From Neocallimastix lanati (nom. inval.) (taxonomy: Eukaryota > Neocallimastigomycota > Neocallimastigomycetes > Neocallimastigales > Neocallimastigaceae): DNA of 64,000 bases. The number at the start of each line of letters is the position of its first letter. Within the stretch, counting starts at the first letter, position 1. Position numbers and translations under genes: made by a program. Location: positions 126,001 to 190,000 of the forward strand of contig JACVTC010000171.1 in NCBI GenBank assembly GCA_016946835.1, written 5' to 3'. The notes under the pieces were generated by a model that made no database searches, had not been told where the DNA came from, and saw only the letters and a list, made by a program, of their open reading frames with translations. Positions 1 to 12,422 of this stretch are shown here, in pieces.

Positions 1-782
1 TAATCCAAAATTAATAATATCAAAATACAAATTAATAATAATCATTCATTTTATATTATAAGACTTAACCATAAACCATATTTTAGATCATTATTATAAT
101 AAATATTCAAATATTTTATAATTAAAATTATTTTATTAATATATATTATTTGGTTATCTTTATATTTTATAATTCTAAATATGTCTTTATAATTATAAAT
201 TAAAATAATAATTATAATTATAAAAACTTAAACGGAATAATTAAATCAATTCAGTTAAATAATTTTTCTATATATATATATATATAAAAAGTATCATTAA
301 GTTTGAATAATAATTATATTTATAATTATAATTAAAAAGGAATAATTAAACTGATAAACTTATATATTATTTTTAAATAAAAGAAAAAAAAGCATATCCC
401 TAAATTTTGAATAACTATATTTATTAAAATCTATTAAAAAAAAAAACTGCTTTTCTTTTTTTTTTATTAGTTTATAAAACTAATTATTATATACTAAAAC
501 AATTAAATTATTTTTTTTATTTTCTTTAACAATTTCTAAAAATTATACAATTGAATAATAATGAATAATAATGAATAAAATTTTAAAAAAAAAAGTTATT
601 GAAATATCACACTTTTAAAAATTTTTATAATTAAGATATATTAATATTTTATTATGTAATCTTATTAAAAAGATTTTGTCAGAATATAATCAATATGAAA
701 TAATAATTAATATTGAAAATATATATATTAAATAAAAATTTTTAATAAAAAAAATATATATATAAATATATCGAATTTATTT

Positions 783-971
783 ATGTTACAATTACTGTTG
801 ATTATCTTTATATATATATTAGTATTACAACTGTCCTATGGTAAAGTTAAACCAATAATTGGTAAGAAAAAATATAAATTATATTATTTTAATTCAAAGG
901 TGGATTTTTTTCCTCTTCATAATAAATATAAACTTTATTTAATTAATAAAAAAGACAAAAATAATTATTAA
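783..971 (+). CDS. Possible short secreted or membrane peptide, 62 aa, doubtful
   Basis: An ATG-started frame of 62 codons. The first about 20 residues are strongly hydrophobic (Leu/Ile-rich) and followed by a Gly-Lys step, so they could be a signal peptide or membrane anchor. The remainder is Lys/Tyr/Asn-rich and basic. Its third-position composition and slightly lower A+T than the flanks give weak support for coding. There is no recognisable family and no neighbouring gene on the same strand. In a genome this AT-rich, a 62-codon frame can occur by chance, or this could be one exon of a gene fragment. I do not assign a function. Confidence 0.2.
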   Translation: MLQLLLIIFIYILVLQLSYGKVKPIIGKKKYKLYYFNSKVDFFPLHNKYKLYLINKKDKNNY

Positions 972-2037
972 ATTTTAAATTATGAGTAATTTACTAAAAA
1001 AAAAAATAATTAATTAAAAATTAATACAATCTAAATAAACAAATACGGTTAATTAATTTATATATAGTATACATATATTAGAGTATATTCTCTAAATAAG
1101 AATAAGTATAAAAATTTTTTCATCTTTTTTTTTAGATCCTCAAATAAAAAAAACATATTAAAATTTTACATCTATTTTTTAAAAAATATATGTATAATAA
1201 AAATAATAAATAACAAATTTAAAAATAAAATAAAATAAAAATTACTAAAAACTTTAATTTACTAATAATCATTTATTAAATTTATATATTAATTTTTTTT
1301 TTAATATGTACCTAAAACATATTAATATTTAAAAAATAATTTGATATTTTATTATTTATTAATTCCATCTAAATGTTATATACATTTGCTTATATTTTAA
1401 TTATTTATAATAATATTTTACATTTTAAATTATTATACCATCAAACTCTTTATGACCACTTTTTTTCTGAATAAGCTTTATATAATTAATTCATAATTAA
1501 TAAATATTATAATAATTGAATATTATTATCATAAAATATAATTATTTATTATTTTATATAATCAAATAATTAATAAGTTATTTATTGATTTATTAGTTGT
1601 TTTTTTTTTTATTTATTAATTATTAATTATTAATTATTAGTTAATAATGATTAATTTTGATTAAAGTTTTTTTATTTTATTTTTTTTTTATTTTTTGTAA
1701 TAAAATTACTTAAATTTTTACCTATAATAATAATTAGTTTATAATATTAAAATTTTGATATTTAATTAATTTATTACTATTATTTATTACTATTATGTAT
1801 TAGTTATAATTTATTATTTATTATTTATTATTTATTAATATTTATTATTTATTAATATTTATTATAATTATTATTTATTATGTCTTATTATTTATTATTT
1901 ATTATTATTATTATTATTATTGATTATTTGTTATAACCAAAAAGATTGTTCTAATACATTGAAAAGAATAAAATAAAATAAAATATTTAATTGATTGGCT
2001 TAAAATTTTAATTTTTTCTATTAAAAAACAGAAAAAT

Positions 2038-2148
2038 AATAATAGGTATTATTATTATTACTTTTATTATTATTATTATTATTATAATTATTAACATTAT
2101 TATTATTATTATAATTATTAACATTATTATTATTATTATAATTATTAA

Positions 2149-2192
<44 letters not shown>
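2038..2192. repeat. ATT microsatellite with a longer internal period
   Basis: ATT units run through this segment and are interrupted at a regular interval by an AATTATTAAC-type step that recurs three times, giving a higher-order repeat of about 30 bp on top of the triplet repeat. The reverse strand reads as an Asn-rich frame, which I treat as a by-product of the triplet repeat and not as a gene. Confidence 0.8.
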
Positions 2193-2193
<1 letters not shown>

Positions 2194-2609
2194 AATTATA
2201 CACTAAAATCGGTTAAAAAGAAAAAAAAAGGAATGGAAAGAATTAATATGTATGTAACTTCATTCTAACTTCATCCCTTAAAATATTTGTAATTACAAAT
2301 GAAATCAATACTTATTATTATTAATAATATATTAATAATAAATAAATAAATTATACACAAAAAAATTTTTTTTAATAATTTGAAGGGAATCTATTAATGA
2401 ATCATCCATTAAAGTGAGATGATCATGTGATATTTTTCATCAATAAATCTCTTTTTTCAATTACTAATCTTAAAGAGGCTTAAAAAATAATATATAATTA
2501 TTATTATTTCACCAACATTAATAATGTATTAATTTGATACAACATCCCTTACAATAATATTTTATTACTTTTTTTTTTAAACTCTACGGATCAGATCAAA
2601 TTTTCCATT

Positions 2610-2610
<1 letters not shown>

Positions 2611-2656
<46 letters not shown>

Positions 2657-2681
2657 TTTGTTTGTTTGTTTGTTTGTTTGT

Positions 2682-2752
<71 letters not shown>

Positions 2753-2828
2753 TTTGTTTATTTATTTGTTTGTTTGTTTGTTTGTTTGTTTGTTTGTTTG
2801 TTTGTTTGTTTGTTTGTTTGTTTGTTTA
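2611..2828. repeat. TTTA/TTTG tetranucleotide microsatellite
   Basis: About 54 tetranucleotide units, arranged in blocks: TTTA, then TTTG, then TTTA, then TTTG. The block structure suggests local conversion or expansion of a variant unit. The open frame it creates on the plus strand is low complexity and not a credible protein. Confidence 0.9.
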
Positions 2829-4094
2829 TATATAATCCCCTTTAAAAGCAATAAAAAATAATAAAAATTCATTTCTTTACTAATAAAATAATTGTAATTC
2901 TATATCATTTTTCACTTCAAAAACAAATTCATTCGTAATTACATTTAAATTAACATGTAAAGAACAAAATACTACTATTCAATTTTTTCAAAATAAAATA
3001 AAATAAAATACACTTTTCATTACACTTTTCTTAATATATCTTTATAATTTAAACCTTCACAAAATTGCTCAAATATTTTTAAATATTTATATTCTTAATT
3101 TATTTATTAATATCATATAACAATATAAATATTCACTTTATTGTTGTAATTATTATTTTTATTATTTTTAATTCCTCAACTTAATCTCTTTTTTTTTTTA
3201 GAAAAATATTATCCTTTGAATTTATCCCTTTTATTAATTAAGAATATTCCACCACTTTCACAACTATTTTAATTACCATAAATGTTAATAATAATTATTA
3301 GTAATTACTAATTACTTTTAAATAGCAATTAATTATCTATATAATTTAATTATTATAAACATGTAAATTATTCTTTTTATAAATTGATTATTTTTTTTTT
3401 TTAAATTAAAAGTAAACATAATTAGTTATAATAGTTTAATAATAATAATATTAGTAACCTATTTTTTCTTTATAATAGTTTATTAATTGTAATTTTTATT
3501 ATTTTTATTTTTATTATTATTTAAATATAATTATTGCATAATGATAAAATTTTAAAAATATCAAAAGTTTTTTTTTTTTTTTTTCAATAAGAATAAAATT
3601 AATTTAATTTTTTACAAAGATTCATTTAAAAAAATTAATAATAAAAAATAAAAAAAATAAGATGGATCTAAATCTAATAGATTTAATTTCATCTTAAATT
3701 TAATATATTTTACAATATATTATAATATATATTTAATATATTATTTTCAATAAATAAAGTTCATCAAAAAAATTTAAATACAACAAATAAATTATATATT
3801 AAATAAATTTTATAATATATTGCACTATAAAAAAAATTAATTCTATATTAAATTTATTATATTTATTTTTAAAATATTTCAAAAGTATATAAATCCAAAA
3901 AAATTGTTCTTTTTTTTTTTAATTTCTAATACATAGTCTATTAAATAAATATAATACATTTTAAAAAAATTAGTACAATAAATATTTATTAAACTGAATA
4001 ATAAATTTATAATAAATTTATATAAAAGAACTTATTTTTATTCTATATTTATCATTGTAACTCAAGTTTTATTTAAATAATATATATAATCAAA

Positions 4095-5339
4095 ATGTCT
4101 ACTGCTTCATCTCCATACGCTAGAATTTCTGATATGTTAAGTAACATTTCAAACTTCAATGTTATTGATACCACTTTAAGAGAAGGTGAACAATTTGCTA
4201 ATGCTTTCTTCAATACTGAACAAAAATTAAAAATTGCCAAGGCTTTAGATGATTTTGGTGTTGAATACCTTGAATTAACATCACCAGTTGCTTCTGAACA
4301 ATCAAGAGAAGATAATGAAAAGATTTGCCAATTAGGTTTAAAATGTAAGAAATTAGCACACATTCGTTGTCACATGGATGATGCTAAGGTTGGTGTTGAA
4401 ACTAGTGTTGATGGTTTAAGTGTAGTCATTGGTACTTCTTCTTACTTACGTAAATTTTCACACGGTAAGGATATGGATGCTATTTACAAGGTTGCCGGAG
4501 AAGTTATTACTTTCATTAAATCTAAAGGTAAGGAAGTTCGTTTCTCATCTGAAGATTCATTCCGTTCCGATTTAGTTGATTTACTTAAACTTTACCGTCA
4601 TGTCGATAGACTTGGAGTTAACCGTGTTGGTGTTGCTGATACAGTTGGTTGTGCTAATCCACGTCAAGTTTATGAATTAATTAGAACTTTAAGAGGTGTT
4701 GTTAATTGTGATATTGAATGTCACTTCCATAATGATACTGGTTGTGCTATTGCTAATGCTTACTGTGCTTTAGAAGCTGGAGCTACTCACATTGATACTT
4801 GTATTTTAGGTATTGGTGAACGTAATGGTATTACACCATTAGGTGGTTTTGCAGCTCGTATGTATGTTGCTGATAAGATGTATGTTACCAACAAATACAA
4901 TCTTCATATGCTTCGTGATATTGAAAATATGGTAGCCGATTTCGTTGAAATTCAAATTCCATTCAACAATTACATTACTGGTTACTGTGCCTTCACTCAC
5001 AAGGCCGGTATTCACACTAAGGCTATTCTTAATAACCCAACCACTTATGAAATTTTACGTCCAGAAGATTTTGGTATGACACGTTATGTCTCTATTGGTC
5101 ACCGTCTTACTGGTTGGAATGCAGTTAAATCTAGATGTGAGCAACTTGATTTACATTTATCTGATGCAGAAATTAAAGAAATTACTAGAAAGATTAAGGA
5201 ATTAGCAGATATTAAACCATTAGGTATTGAAGAAGTTGATTCATTATTACGTGTCTACAATAAGAAATTAGATAGTACTAGTCATGAAGATATTCATGCT
5301 GCTGCTGATGCCGCTGGTGCAGAAATTAAGCATGAATAA
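4095..5339 (+). CDS. Homocitrate synthase, copy 1 (fungal Lys20/Lys21 type)
   Basis: Encodes 414 residues, the usual fungal length. Homocitrate synthase condenses acetyl-CoA with 2-oxoglutarate, the first and feedback-controlled step of lysine synthesis by the alpha-aminoadipate route. Visible family marks are the DTTLREGEQ motif at residues 25-33 (metal/2-oxoglutarate site, with the conserved Arg29, Glu30 and Gln33), the HFHND metal-binding motif around residues 210-214, and the [12 protein letters not shown] segment near residue 296, typical of the LeuA-like C-terminal region. The ATG at 4095 is the first in frame and aligns with the start of copy 2. No intron is seen. No clear mitochondrial presequence is visible. 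It is about 96% identical to copy 2 over the first 386 residues (about 15 changes by eye), but the last about 28 residues differ strongly. One change is Thr for Ala in the HAKA motif. Lysine-sensitive isozymes are common in fungi; which copy is which cannot be told here. Confidence 0.95.
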   Translation: MSTASSPYARISDMLSNISNFNVIDTTLREGEQFANAFFNTEQKLKIAKALDDFGVEYLELTSPVASEQSREDNEKICQLGLKCKKLAHIRCHMDDAKVGVETSVDGLSVVIGTSSYLRKFSHGKDMDAIYKVAGEVITFIKSKGKEVRFSSEDSFRSDLVDLLKLYRHVDRLGVNRVGVADTVGCANPRQVYELIRTLRGVVNCDIECHFHNDTGCAIANAYCALEAGATHIDTCILGIGERNGITPLGGFAARMYVADKMYVTNKYNLHMLRDIENMVADFVEIQIPFNNYITGYCAFTHKAGIHTKAILNNPTTYEILRPEDFGMTRYVSIGHRLTGWNAVKSRCEQLDLHLSDAEIKEITRKIKELADIKPLGIEEVDSLLRVYNKKLDSTSHEDIHAAADAAGAEIKHE

Positions 5340-5836
5340 ATTAATTAAAATCATCTGTTATTAAAAAAATATATATTTTTATTTTATTTTTAATATTGAA
5401 TTATTATTATAATAATAATTCTATTTCATATAGATTTTTATTACATTAGATATCCCATAAATTATATAATATTTAAATATTTTTTTAAAAAAAAAAAAAA
5501 AAAAAAAAAGATACGAATTTATAATTTATATTAATTATTTGTAATATATATTTATATATTTAACAGCGCATAATATTTTCATTAAATAAACAAAAAAAAA
5601 AAAAAAAGAAAAAAAAATTAATAAATAAATAAAAAAAAATAACTATCTATAAATAAATAATTTATATTTTTTATTATTTTTTTGTTTTAAAAAGTATATA
5701 TGAGTGGATAAATTTATTAATATAAATATTTATATTTTTTGGTTATTTTTATTATTAATTTTAATAGATTTTAATAGATTTTATTTATTCCTTTTGAGAA
5801 TTATTCATTTTATTTCAGATTTATATATAATAATTA

Positions 5837-5879
<43 letters not shown>

Positions 5880-6026
5880 AAATTAAAAATAAAATTAAAA
5901 TAAATAAATTATAAAAATATTTGTGTTAAAAGGTATAACGTATAATGATTTATTCTTTTTTCTTTGTAGATTTAAAATTATGAAATTGCAAAATTTTTTA
6001 TAAATTTTAAATTAATATGTTCTTAT

Positions 6027-6057
<31 letters not shown>

Positions 6058-6114
6058 CGTTTGTTTGTTTGTTTTTTGTTTTTTACCTAATAAATTCCAA
6101 ATTTGAAAGTTTTC
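5340..6114. other. Intergenic AT-rich DNA downstream of homocitrate synthase copy 1
   Basis: Contains the 3' end of the gene above, several poly-A runs (for example near 5491-5509 and 5840-5877) and a poly-T run followed by a TTTG repeat near 6032-6075. No gene, RNA or element could be recognised. Confidence 0.6.
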
Positions 6115-7019
6115 TTAATAAATCATCTCATCAGTGGTTCGCTAAAAACTTAACGGGTCTTGATTTTACATGAGCTCGGGATGGTAGATCCATCTTTCTT
6201 TATTGGTAGTAACAAATTACCTAAAACTAACAAACATACTTATCTTGGTATTCCTTTTGATGAATCGTTATCATTGAAATCTGTACAATCCAAATTTAAC
6301 AGTAATTTAAATGTCAAATTAAATTCGTACATTCGATTTCTTATTAATAAATCTATTCCTCTCCCATTGAAGAAATATGTTTTAATTTCGTTTATTCTTA
6401 TCTTGATTTATATTATGCTCCTCTCTTTGGCTCAAATAAGATCAGATTCTCTTAAGCTCAAAAAATTATTAATAGAGGACTTTATTGGAGTTATGGATTT
6501 AAATCTCGTAATTCTTATGTTAGTCTCTATGATATTACTTGTGAATTGAAAATACTTCCTCTTTCAGCTGTCTGTGCTATATCTCAATTACGCTGCTTTA
6601 GAAAATGGAAAAACTTATCATGCATTATTAATCATCTCACTAATAACTAATAATATTCCTACTATGTCACATTACTCATAGACTAAAGAATCAAGGACTA
6701 TGGATAAGAAATTAAATGGTAAGAAAACAAGTGAAATAAAAAATTTTATTATGAAAGAGATGTCTTCAAACCCTCAAAAGCTAAAAAAGCAATTATTTAC
6801 AAGGAGAATGATTTTTGATTTATTTCATAAATCAAAAGCTTAACATTTCAACGTGATGTTATCATTGAGGAATGGGAAAAGTTAGAGTTTATTGCTTCTA
6901 ACGCACTTTTATAATTTTATAATATATAATATTTTATTTCATGTATTTTATTTGTTATTTTTTCATTTAAATCATGTAATTTTATTATTATTATAAATTA
7001 AATAAAGCTATTCTCTAAG

Positions 7020-7092
<73 letters not shown>
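6115..7092 (+). mobile_element. LINE (non-LTR retrotransposon) 3' fragment A with poly-A tail
   Basis: A decayed 3' end of a non-LTR retrotransposon. Between 6160 and 6610 the conceptual translation, across several frame breaks, shows the region that follows the reverse transcriptase domain in LINE ORF2: an FFIGSNKLPKT stretch, the YLGIPFDESL motif and a later RNRG/WSYGFKS-like segment. Near 6860 an IIEEWEKLE sequence precedes a stop, exactly as in fragment B. After that comes a 3' untranslated tail with a CATGTATTTTA-type sequence, an AATAAAG signal near 7005 and a poly-A run of about 70 bases (7024-7092). Multiple stops and frameshifts make it non-functional. It is 5'-truncated, as is usual for LINEs. 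Confidence 0.75.
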
Positions 7093-7095
<3 letters not shown>

Positions 7096-7541
7096 AATAG
7101 TATTTTTGAGCACTTTTATTTTTTATTTTTTTTCTTTTATTTTTATTTTTAATTTCAAATGTACTATTTACCTACATGTTTTTTTTATAATAAAATTAAT
7201 AAATTTATGGAAATATATTCTCTTCTCTATCTAAAAGAAAAAAAAGTTTTTTACCCAATGATATGGATGATTTTTCCAGGTCCATTTATGGAAAAGGAAC
7301 ATTTTATTTACCTTTACATTTTAGTTAATACATGATTATTCTTCAGAAAATTATTACATTATACAGAGCTTTATTAAACAAATAGAAAATTGATAATTCA
7401 AAAGTTTAAAAAAAAAAAAAAAAAAGGTTATTCCTTATAACAAAATATATAAGTGGTTTATTTTACTTTCATAATTAAGTATAATATTTATTTTTTTATT
7501 AATTATTTTTTCTATTCATAAAAAAAAAATCTATCGTATTG

Positions 7542-8276
7542 AAATAACTATCAGGGATAATATTTATTATTTTATATTGAGTGCTCTTCTTGGCGGGCGC
7601 TCAATATATGAAAAAATTAAAGTTAATGATGGGGAATAAAGATAATTAGTTGACAATATTTTTAAACAAAGTTCAACTTCGTTTACTGTTCCGTATTTTG
7701 TGGGGATTGCGGAGTTTCTAACAAATGTAATACCATTAATTTGTCGATCTTTTAGATTGATGATGAAATGGGATTCTGTCGAATTTACCGTTGCTAAGAG
7801 CGTCGGCATCGAAATGATATAGGCATGAATTTTCAACTCACGGTGAAAGAATTGATACAGATTCGGTTGATAACAATAATACCGAAATTATTACTCGCAA
7901 TAATGGACGTGGTGTCATCATCGATGAATGGGAAAAGTTAGAAACTTTTACTTCTTACACACTTTTATAATTACATAATATTGCATTTCATGTAGTTTAT
8001 TTTTTATTTTTCATTTAAATCATGCAATTTTATTTGCTTAATTTTTTTCAGATAGTCAATTCAAACCTAATCCATAAGAATATGGGGTTCATTACATATA
8101 GACTTTTTTCTGAATTTATTTATGCACTTTATTTTTGAATATTACTTTTTATATTACAGTATTTTTTAAAAAATTATTATGTCTTAATTGGACAAATAAT
8201 ATTTTATTATAAATTGAATAAAGTTATTCTCAAAGTCTAAAAAAAAAAAAAAAAAAAAAAAAAAATAACTATCAGG
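7542..8276 (+). repeat. 14-bp target-site duplication around LINE fragment B
   Basis: The sequence AAATAACTATCAGG occurs at 7542-7555 and again at 8263-8276, immediately after the poly-A tail of the enclosed LINE fragment. This is the expected mark of target-primed reverse transcription. The leading A residues are ambiguous with the poly-A tail, but the last 11 bases are unique. Confidence 0.8.
7556..8262 (+). mobile_element. LINE fragment B, nested insertion, possibly with an inverted 5' part
   Basis: Flanked by the 14-bp duplication and ending in a poly-A run (about 8240-8262) behind an AATAAAG signal. The 3' portion (7840 onward) reads GRGVIIDEWEKLE before its stop, matching fragment A, then a tail shared with the tail at 10.1-10.3 kb (the TTTTTTTCAGATAGTCA and ATGGGGTTCATTACATA segments). 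The 5' portion (7567-7836) carries a clean 89-codon open frame on the opposite strand, of better base composition than its surroundings. That arrangement fits a twin-primed LINE insertion, in which the 5' segment is inverted. The element sits inside another LINE copy (8263-10313). Confidence 0.7.
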
Positions 8277-8860
8277 ACATCTCTCTTTATCAATAATTGA
8301 TTAAAAATTATAGCAAAAATCATATCAAATAGAATCTCTAAATATAGAATTGATGAAGGATTTATAAGACCTGAACAATATGAATTTCGTAATCGAGAAT
8401 GATGTATAAGTCTTTATACTTCATTAAGAATTATATGTCAGAGACGAAAATTTGAAAATAAAGATACTTATCTTGCTTTTTTGGATCTTAAAAAAGCGTA
8501 TGATTCTGTTTCCCATATTTAATGTCTTAATGAAAATTCATCACTTAGGTATTAGAGGTAAGTGTTATAATTTAATTGAAAAGTTAATACTTATCTTCCA
8601 AGGCTTGTGTAAAGGTTGATAGACAATTATCAGAATAATTTAGTATTGAGAAAGGTGTTAGTCACGATTGTTCCCTCTCTCTCACTAATTTTATTTAACT
8701 TGTTCATTAATGATATTTTTAATAATTGTGATAAATATGGAATCTATTGGTGATAAACACTGTTATGGAGGTCTCTTTGAAGATGGCTTTGTGTTATGTG
8801 CTCCAACAAGGTTTCAACTTTAAGAAATTGTTAATATGACAAATTAGATAAATTTTCCGT

Positions 8861-8897
<37 letters not shown>

Positions 8898-9317
8898 GTT
8901 GTAAACTTTTACTGGGATAAAGATATTGCAGAAAAATAAATCAAGACCAAAGCTTATAATAAAAATAAATTTGAGAAAACTAGAGATTACTTAACGCTCA
9001 ACTTTAAGTATCCTGAATATAATATTGGTTTCCGATGGGTACATACTTTGTGCCAGATGTAGATATAAATTCAATGCTCGTGTTGCCAAAGCTGCCAAAA
9101 TAATTGAAGATGACTGTCCAGAAAAGTGTCCTTGTTGTTTAAAGAAAAAATAGTAATCCTCGATTGGAACAATGATTTTCTAAATGCTATCTTTTCCGTG
9201 AATTTCGAATGAAATATTTTAAGGATATTGAAATTCTTTATGAAAAATTTTTATATAGTTTCAAAATATTGACCAGTATCAAATACTAATAGTAATGCAA
9301 ACACTGTTATCACAGAT

Positions 9318-9830
<513 letters not shown>

Positions 9831-10279
9831 TACTGATTATATGACTTCCTTCTTGGTGTAAGAGATCCAGACACTATTGACTTAAATTATAAAAAGAAAT
9901 GAGATATTTTTTGTTTAATAACTAAATCCTTTATAGTGATTATTCAAAAACGCCATTCTTGGTGTAATCTGCAGCTCTCTTTAAAAGAAATTATTTCCTC
10001 TAGAAAGGTTACTATTCCGAAAGTATAAGCACAAACTAACCAGGAGTGTCAACACTGAAAATGCATTAAGAAAGACTAGTAGGGCCAATGCCTAATTTTT
10101 TTCAGATAGTCAGTTCAAACCCTAATCCATAAGGAGATATGGTTCATTACATATAGACTTTTTTCTGAATTTATTTATACACTTTATTTTTGAATATTAC
10201 TTTTTATTTCACATTATTAATTAATATATTATTATGTCTTAATTAGATAAATAATATTCTATTTTATTAATTGAGTGTT

Positions 10280-10311
<32 letters not shown>

Positions 10312-10789
10312 AAGATATTTATGTTGTTAATAAATGAATAAATAAATAAAGTCAACAGTTAAAAAATATTTATTTATATATGTATACATATATATATATA
10401 ATAAATATATTTTAATATTTATTTATTAAATAGTTTTATTAAACTTATGGTGAATTGGATTTATATAAACAAAAAATTAATTTTATATTTTTATTATATA
10501 AATTTTCATAATAAAAGGAATATTAAATATGAATTATTTACAATAGATATCATTCAAACACTTGTTATTAATATTTTAATAGTGAATAAATTCAAATGCA
10601 TTATTATTATTATTATTTTTTTTTTATTTTTATTATTATAATTATTATTATTTTTAATGTTATTTTTATTGTTATTTTTATATGAATTATTATTTATAAT
10701 AGTAAATGATAATATAAATTTAAATCTAACCTTTATTATCTATTACTATTTTAAATATTAAGGGTTAAATTTAATTTATAAATTTGGGC

Positions 10790-11110
10790 GGGTGTGGGGC
10801 ATTTCGCCAAATTGCATTTCCCCAAGTTGCATTTCGCCAAATTGAAAATTATTAAATAAATAAATAAATCAATAAAAAAAATTAAATATTATTAATATCG
10901 CATAAAAACAATTTTAAAAAAAATATTTTGAATTAATATTTATTTATTTATTCATTTATTTATATCAATACTCTACTTGTCGAAATGCAACTTGGGGAAA
11001 TGCAACATTTTAATACTACGCCACTTGTCGAAATACAACCTGGCGAAATGCAGTTTGAAATGCAACTCTCCCAATTTGGGCATTTCGTAATGTGGTGTAT
11101 TTTGTATGTG
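10790..11110 (+). repeat. Left terminal inverted repeat of the MULE
   Basis: Starts in a G-rich segment (GGGCGGGTGTGGGGC) and runs through several copies of TTGCATTTCGCCAA or its complement. It matches 16968-17286 in inverted orientation, including the long AT-rich stretch between the motif clusters, so the arms share descent and not just a short motif. Confidence 0.7.
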
Positions 11111-11477
11111 GCTTTTTATAATAATAAAATAATTAATAATCAAATAAATAATAATCAAAATAAATAATAATCAAATAAATAATAAATATTCTTTTTTTAT
11201 ATATATAATTTATTAATATTTAAATATAAAAATAATTTTTTCTAATTATTTTTTAATAGAATATATTGTTATTTCTTTTGAAATAGTTATTTAATAATAT
11301 TTAATTGAAAAAATATATTTTTATTTCTTTTAAAATAATAATTATTTATATATTTGTTTATGATTATATAGAATAAAAATGTATGGTTTTATTTAAATAA
11401 TTATATACGCCATATTGCGAAATGCACTAGATTCATAAATTTTTGAAAGTATTATACATATATATATATTTTTTGGG

Positions 11478-11535
11478 AGGGGAGTGTGCATTTCGAAAAT
11501 TTTTATTACATAAATTTGTATTTTGTTGTATGGCT
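11478..11535 (+). repeat. Inner block of the left inverted repeat
   Basis: The segment GTGCATTTCGAAAATTTTTA and the following ATTACATAAATTTGTATTT match the inner part of the right arm (about 16985-17040) in inverted orientation. About 370 bp separate it from the outer left block, so the left arm carries an insertion relative to the right one. Further GGCGAAAT motifs occur near 11785 and 11815. Confidence 0.6.
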
Positions 11536-11889
11536 TAAATATTTTGAGTTTTAAGCCACTTAAATTTATTAAAATTTCAATGAATAATAATAATTAATTA
11601 AATAAATAAAATTACAATTCTCAAAATTTTCCAAACATGTAATCTTACGTGGGGCGTATATCTAATTGTATCATAAATTTGTGGCTTTTTTCTACATTTT
11701 TTAAAAGCCATATATTCACAATATGGCGTGAATAATAATTGTGGTGATATTTTATGACATAAATTTATAAGCCACTAAGAATTTGGCGAAATTCAATTGG
11801 ACAAAATTTAACTTTTGGCGAAATACAACACTTCAATAAATAATAATTAGGTTAGATATTTCTATTTAACATTAAAAAATAAAATAAAA

Positions 11890-12205
11890 ATAAGAAATAA
11901 GAAAACTTTTTTTTTAAACATTGAAAAATAAAATAAAAATAAATAAGCATTTTATTTTTTAATGCTTAAGAAATAAAAAAAAAATAAGAAATAAGAAAAC
12001 TTTTTTTTTAAACATTAAAAAATAAAATAAAAATAATAAGAAAACTTTTTTTTTAAACATTAAAAAATAAAATAAAAATAATAAGAAAACTTTTTTTTTA
12101 AACATTAAAAAATAAAATAAAAATAATAAGAAAACTTTTTTTTTAAACATTAAAAAATAAAATAAAAATAATAAGAAAACTTTTTTTTTAAACATTAAAA
12201 AATAA
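11890..12205. repeat. Tandem repeat, about 46-bp unit, about six copies
   Basis: Units of the form AAAACTTTTTTTTTAAACAT plus an A-rich stretch repeat about six times, most regularly between 11995 and 12190. The minus strand is open and would encode a hydrophobic repeat peptide, which I regard as a by-product. It lies between the left MULE arm and the transposase. Confidence 0.8.
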
Positions 12206-12422
12206 AATAAAATAAAAAATAAAAAAAAAAAAAAATTAAAAATAAATAAATAAAATAGTAAATATAGAAATAATAAATAATTAATAATTAAATAATTATT
12301 TGAATAGTTATATAATTAATTAAAAAAAGGTTTATTATTTTAAATATTAAAAAAAAAAAAAAGTTTCAAAGCATTTAAAAATATATATATTAAAATATTT
12401 TATTGAAAAATTTTAATTATCA

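Larger units (their letters stand above)
1..4094. other. AT-rich non-coding stretch
   Basis: This stretch is almost pure A/T with many poly-A/T runs and short TA repeats. Apart from the microsatellites and the weak ORF listed separately, I see no coding signal, RNA gene or transposon remnant. The last few hundred bases must contain the promoter and 5' leader of the homocitrate synthase gene, but no single TATA element stands out in such a background. Confidence 0.6.

Noticed and set aside
2658-2861. Phe/Val/Cys/Leu repeat frame
   Set aside because: Translation of the TTTA/TTTG tetranucleotide repeat.
10447-10641. 64-codon frame near the left MULE arm
   Set aside because: Starts in AT-rich sequence and ends in a poly-Ile/Leu repeat; no support.
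10785-11115. CRISPR-like array of short GC-richer repeats
   Set aside because: The repeats alternate in strand, have irregular spacing and mirror the other transposon arm, so they are subterminal transposon motifs.
11959-12195. Minus-strand repeat peptide
   Set aside because: Exact by-product of the 46-bp tandem repeat.
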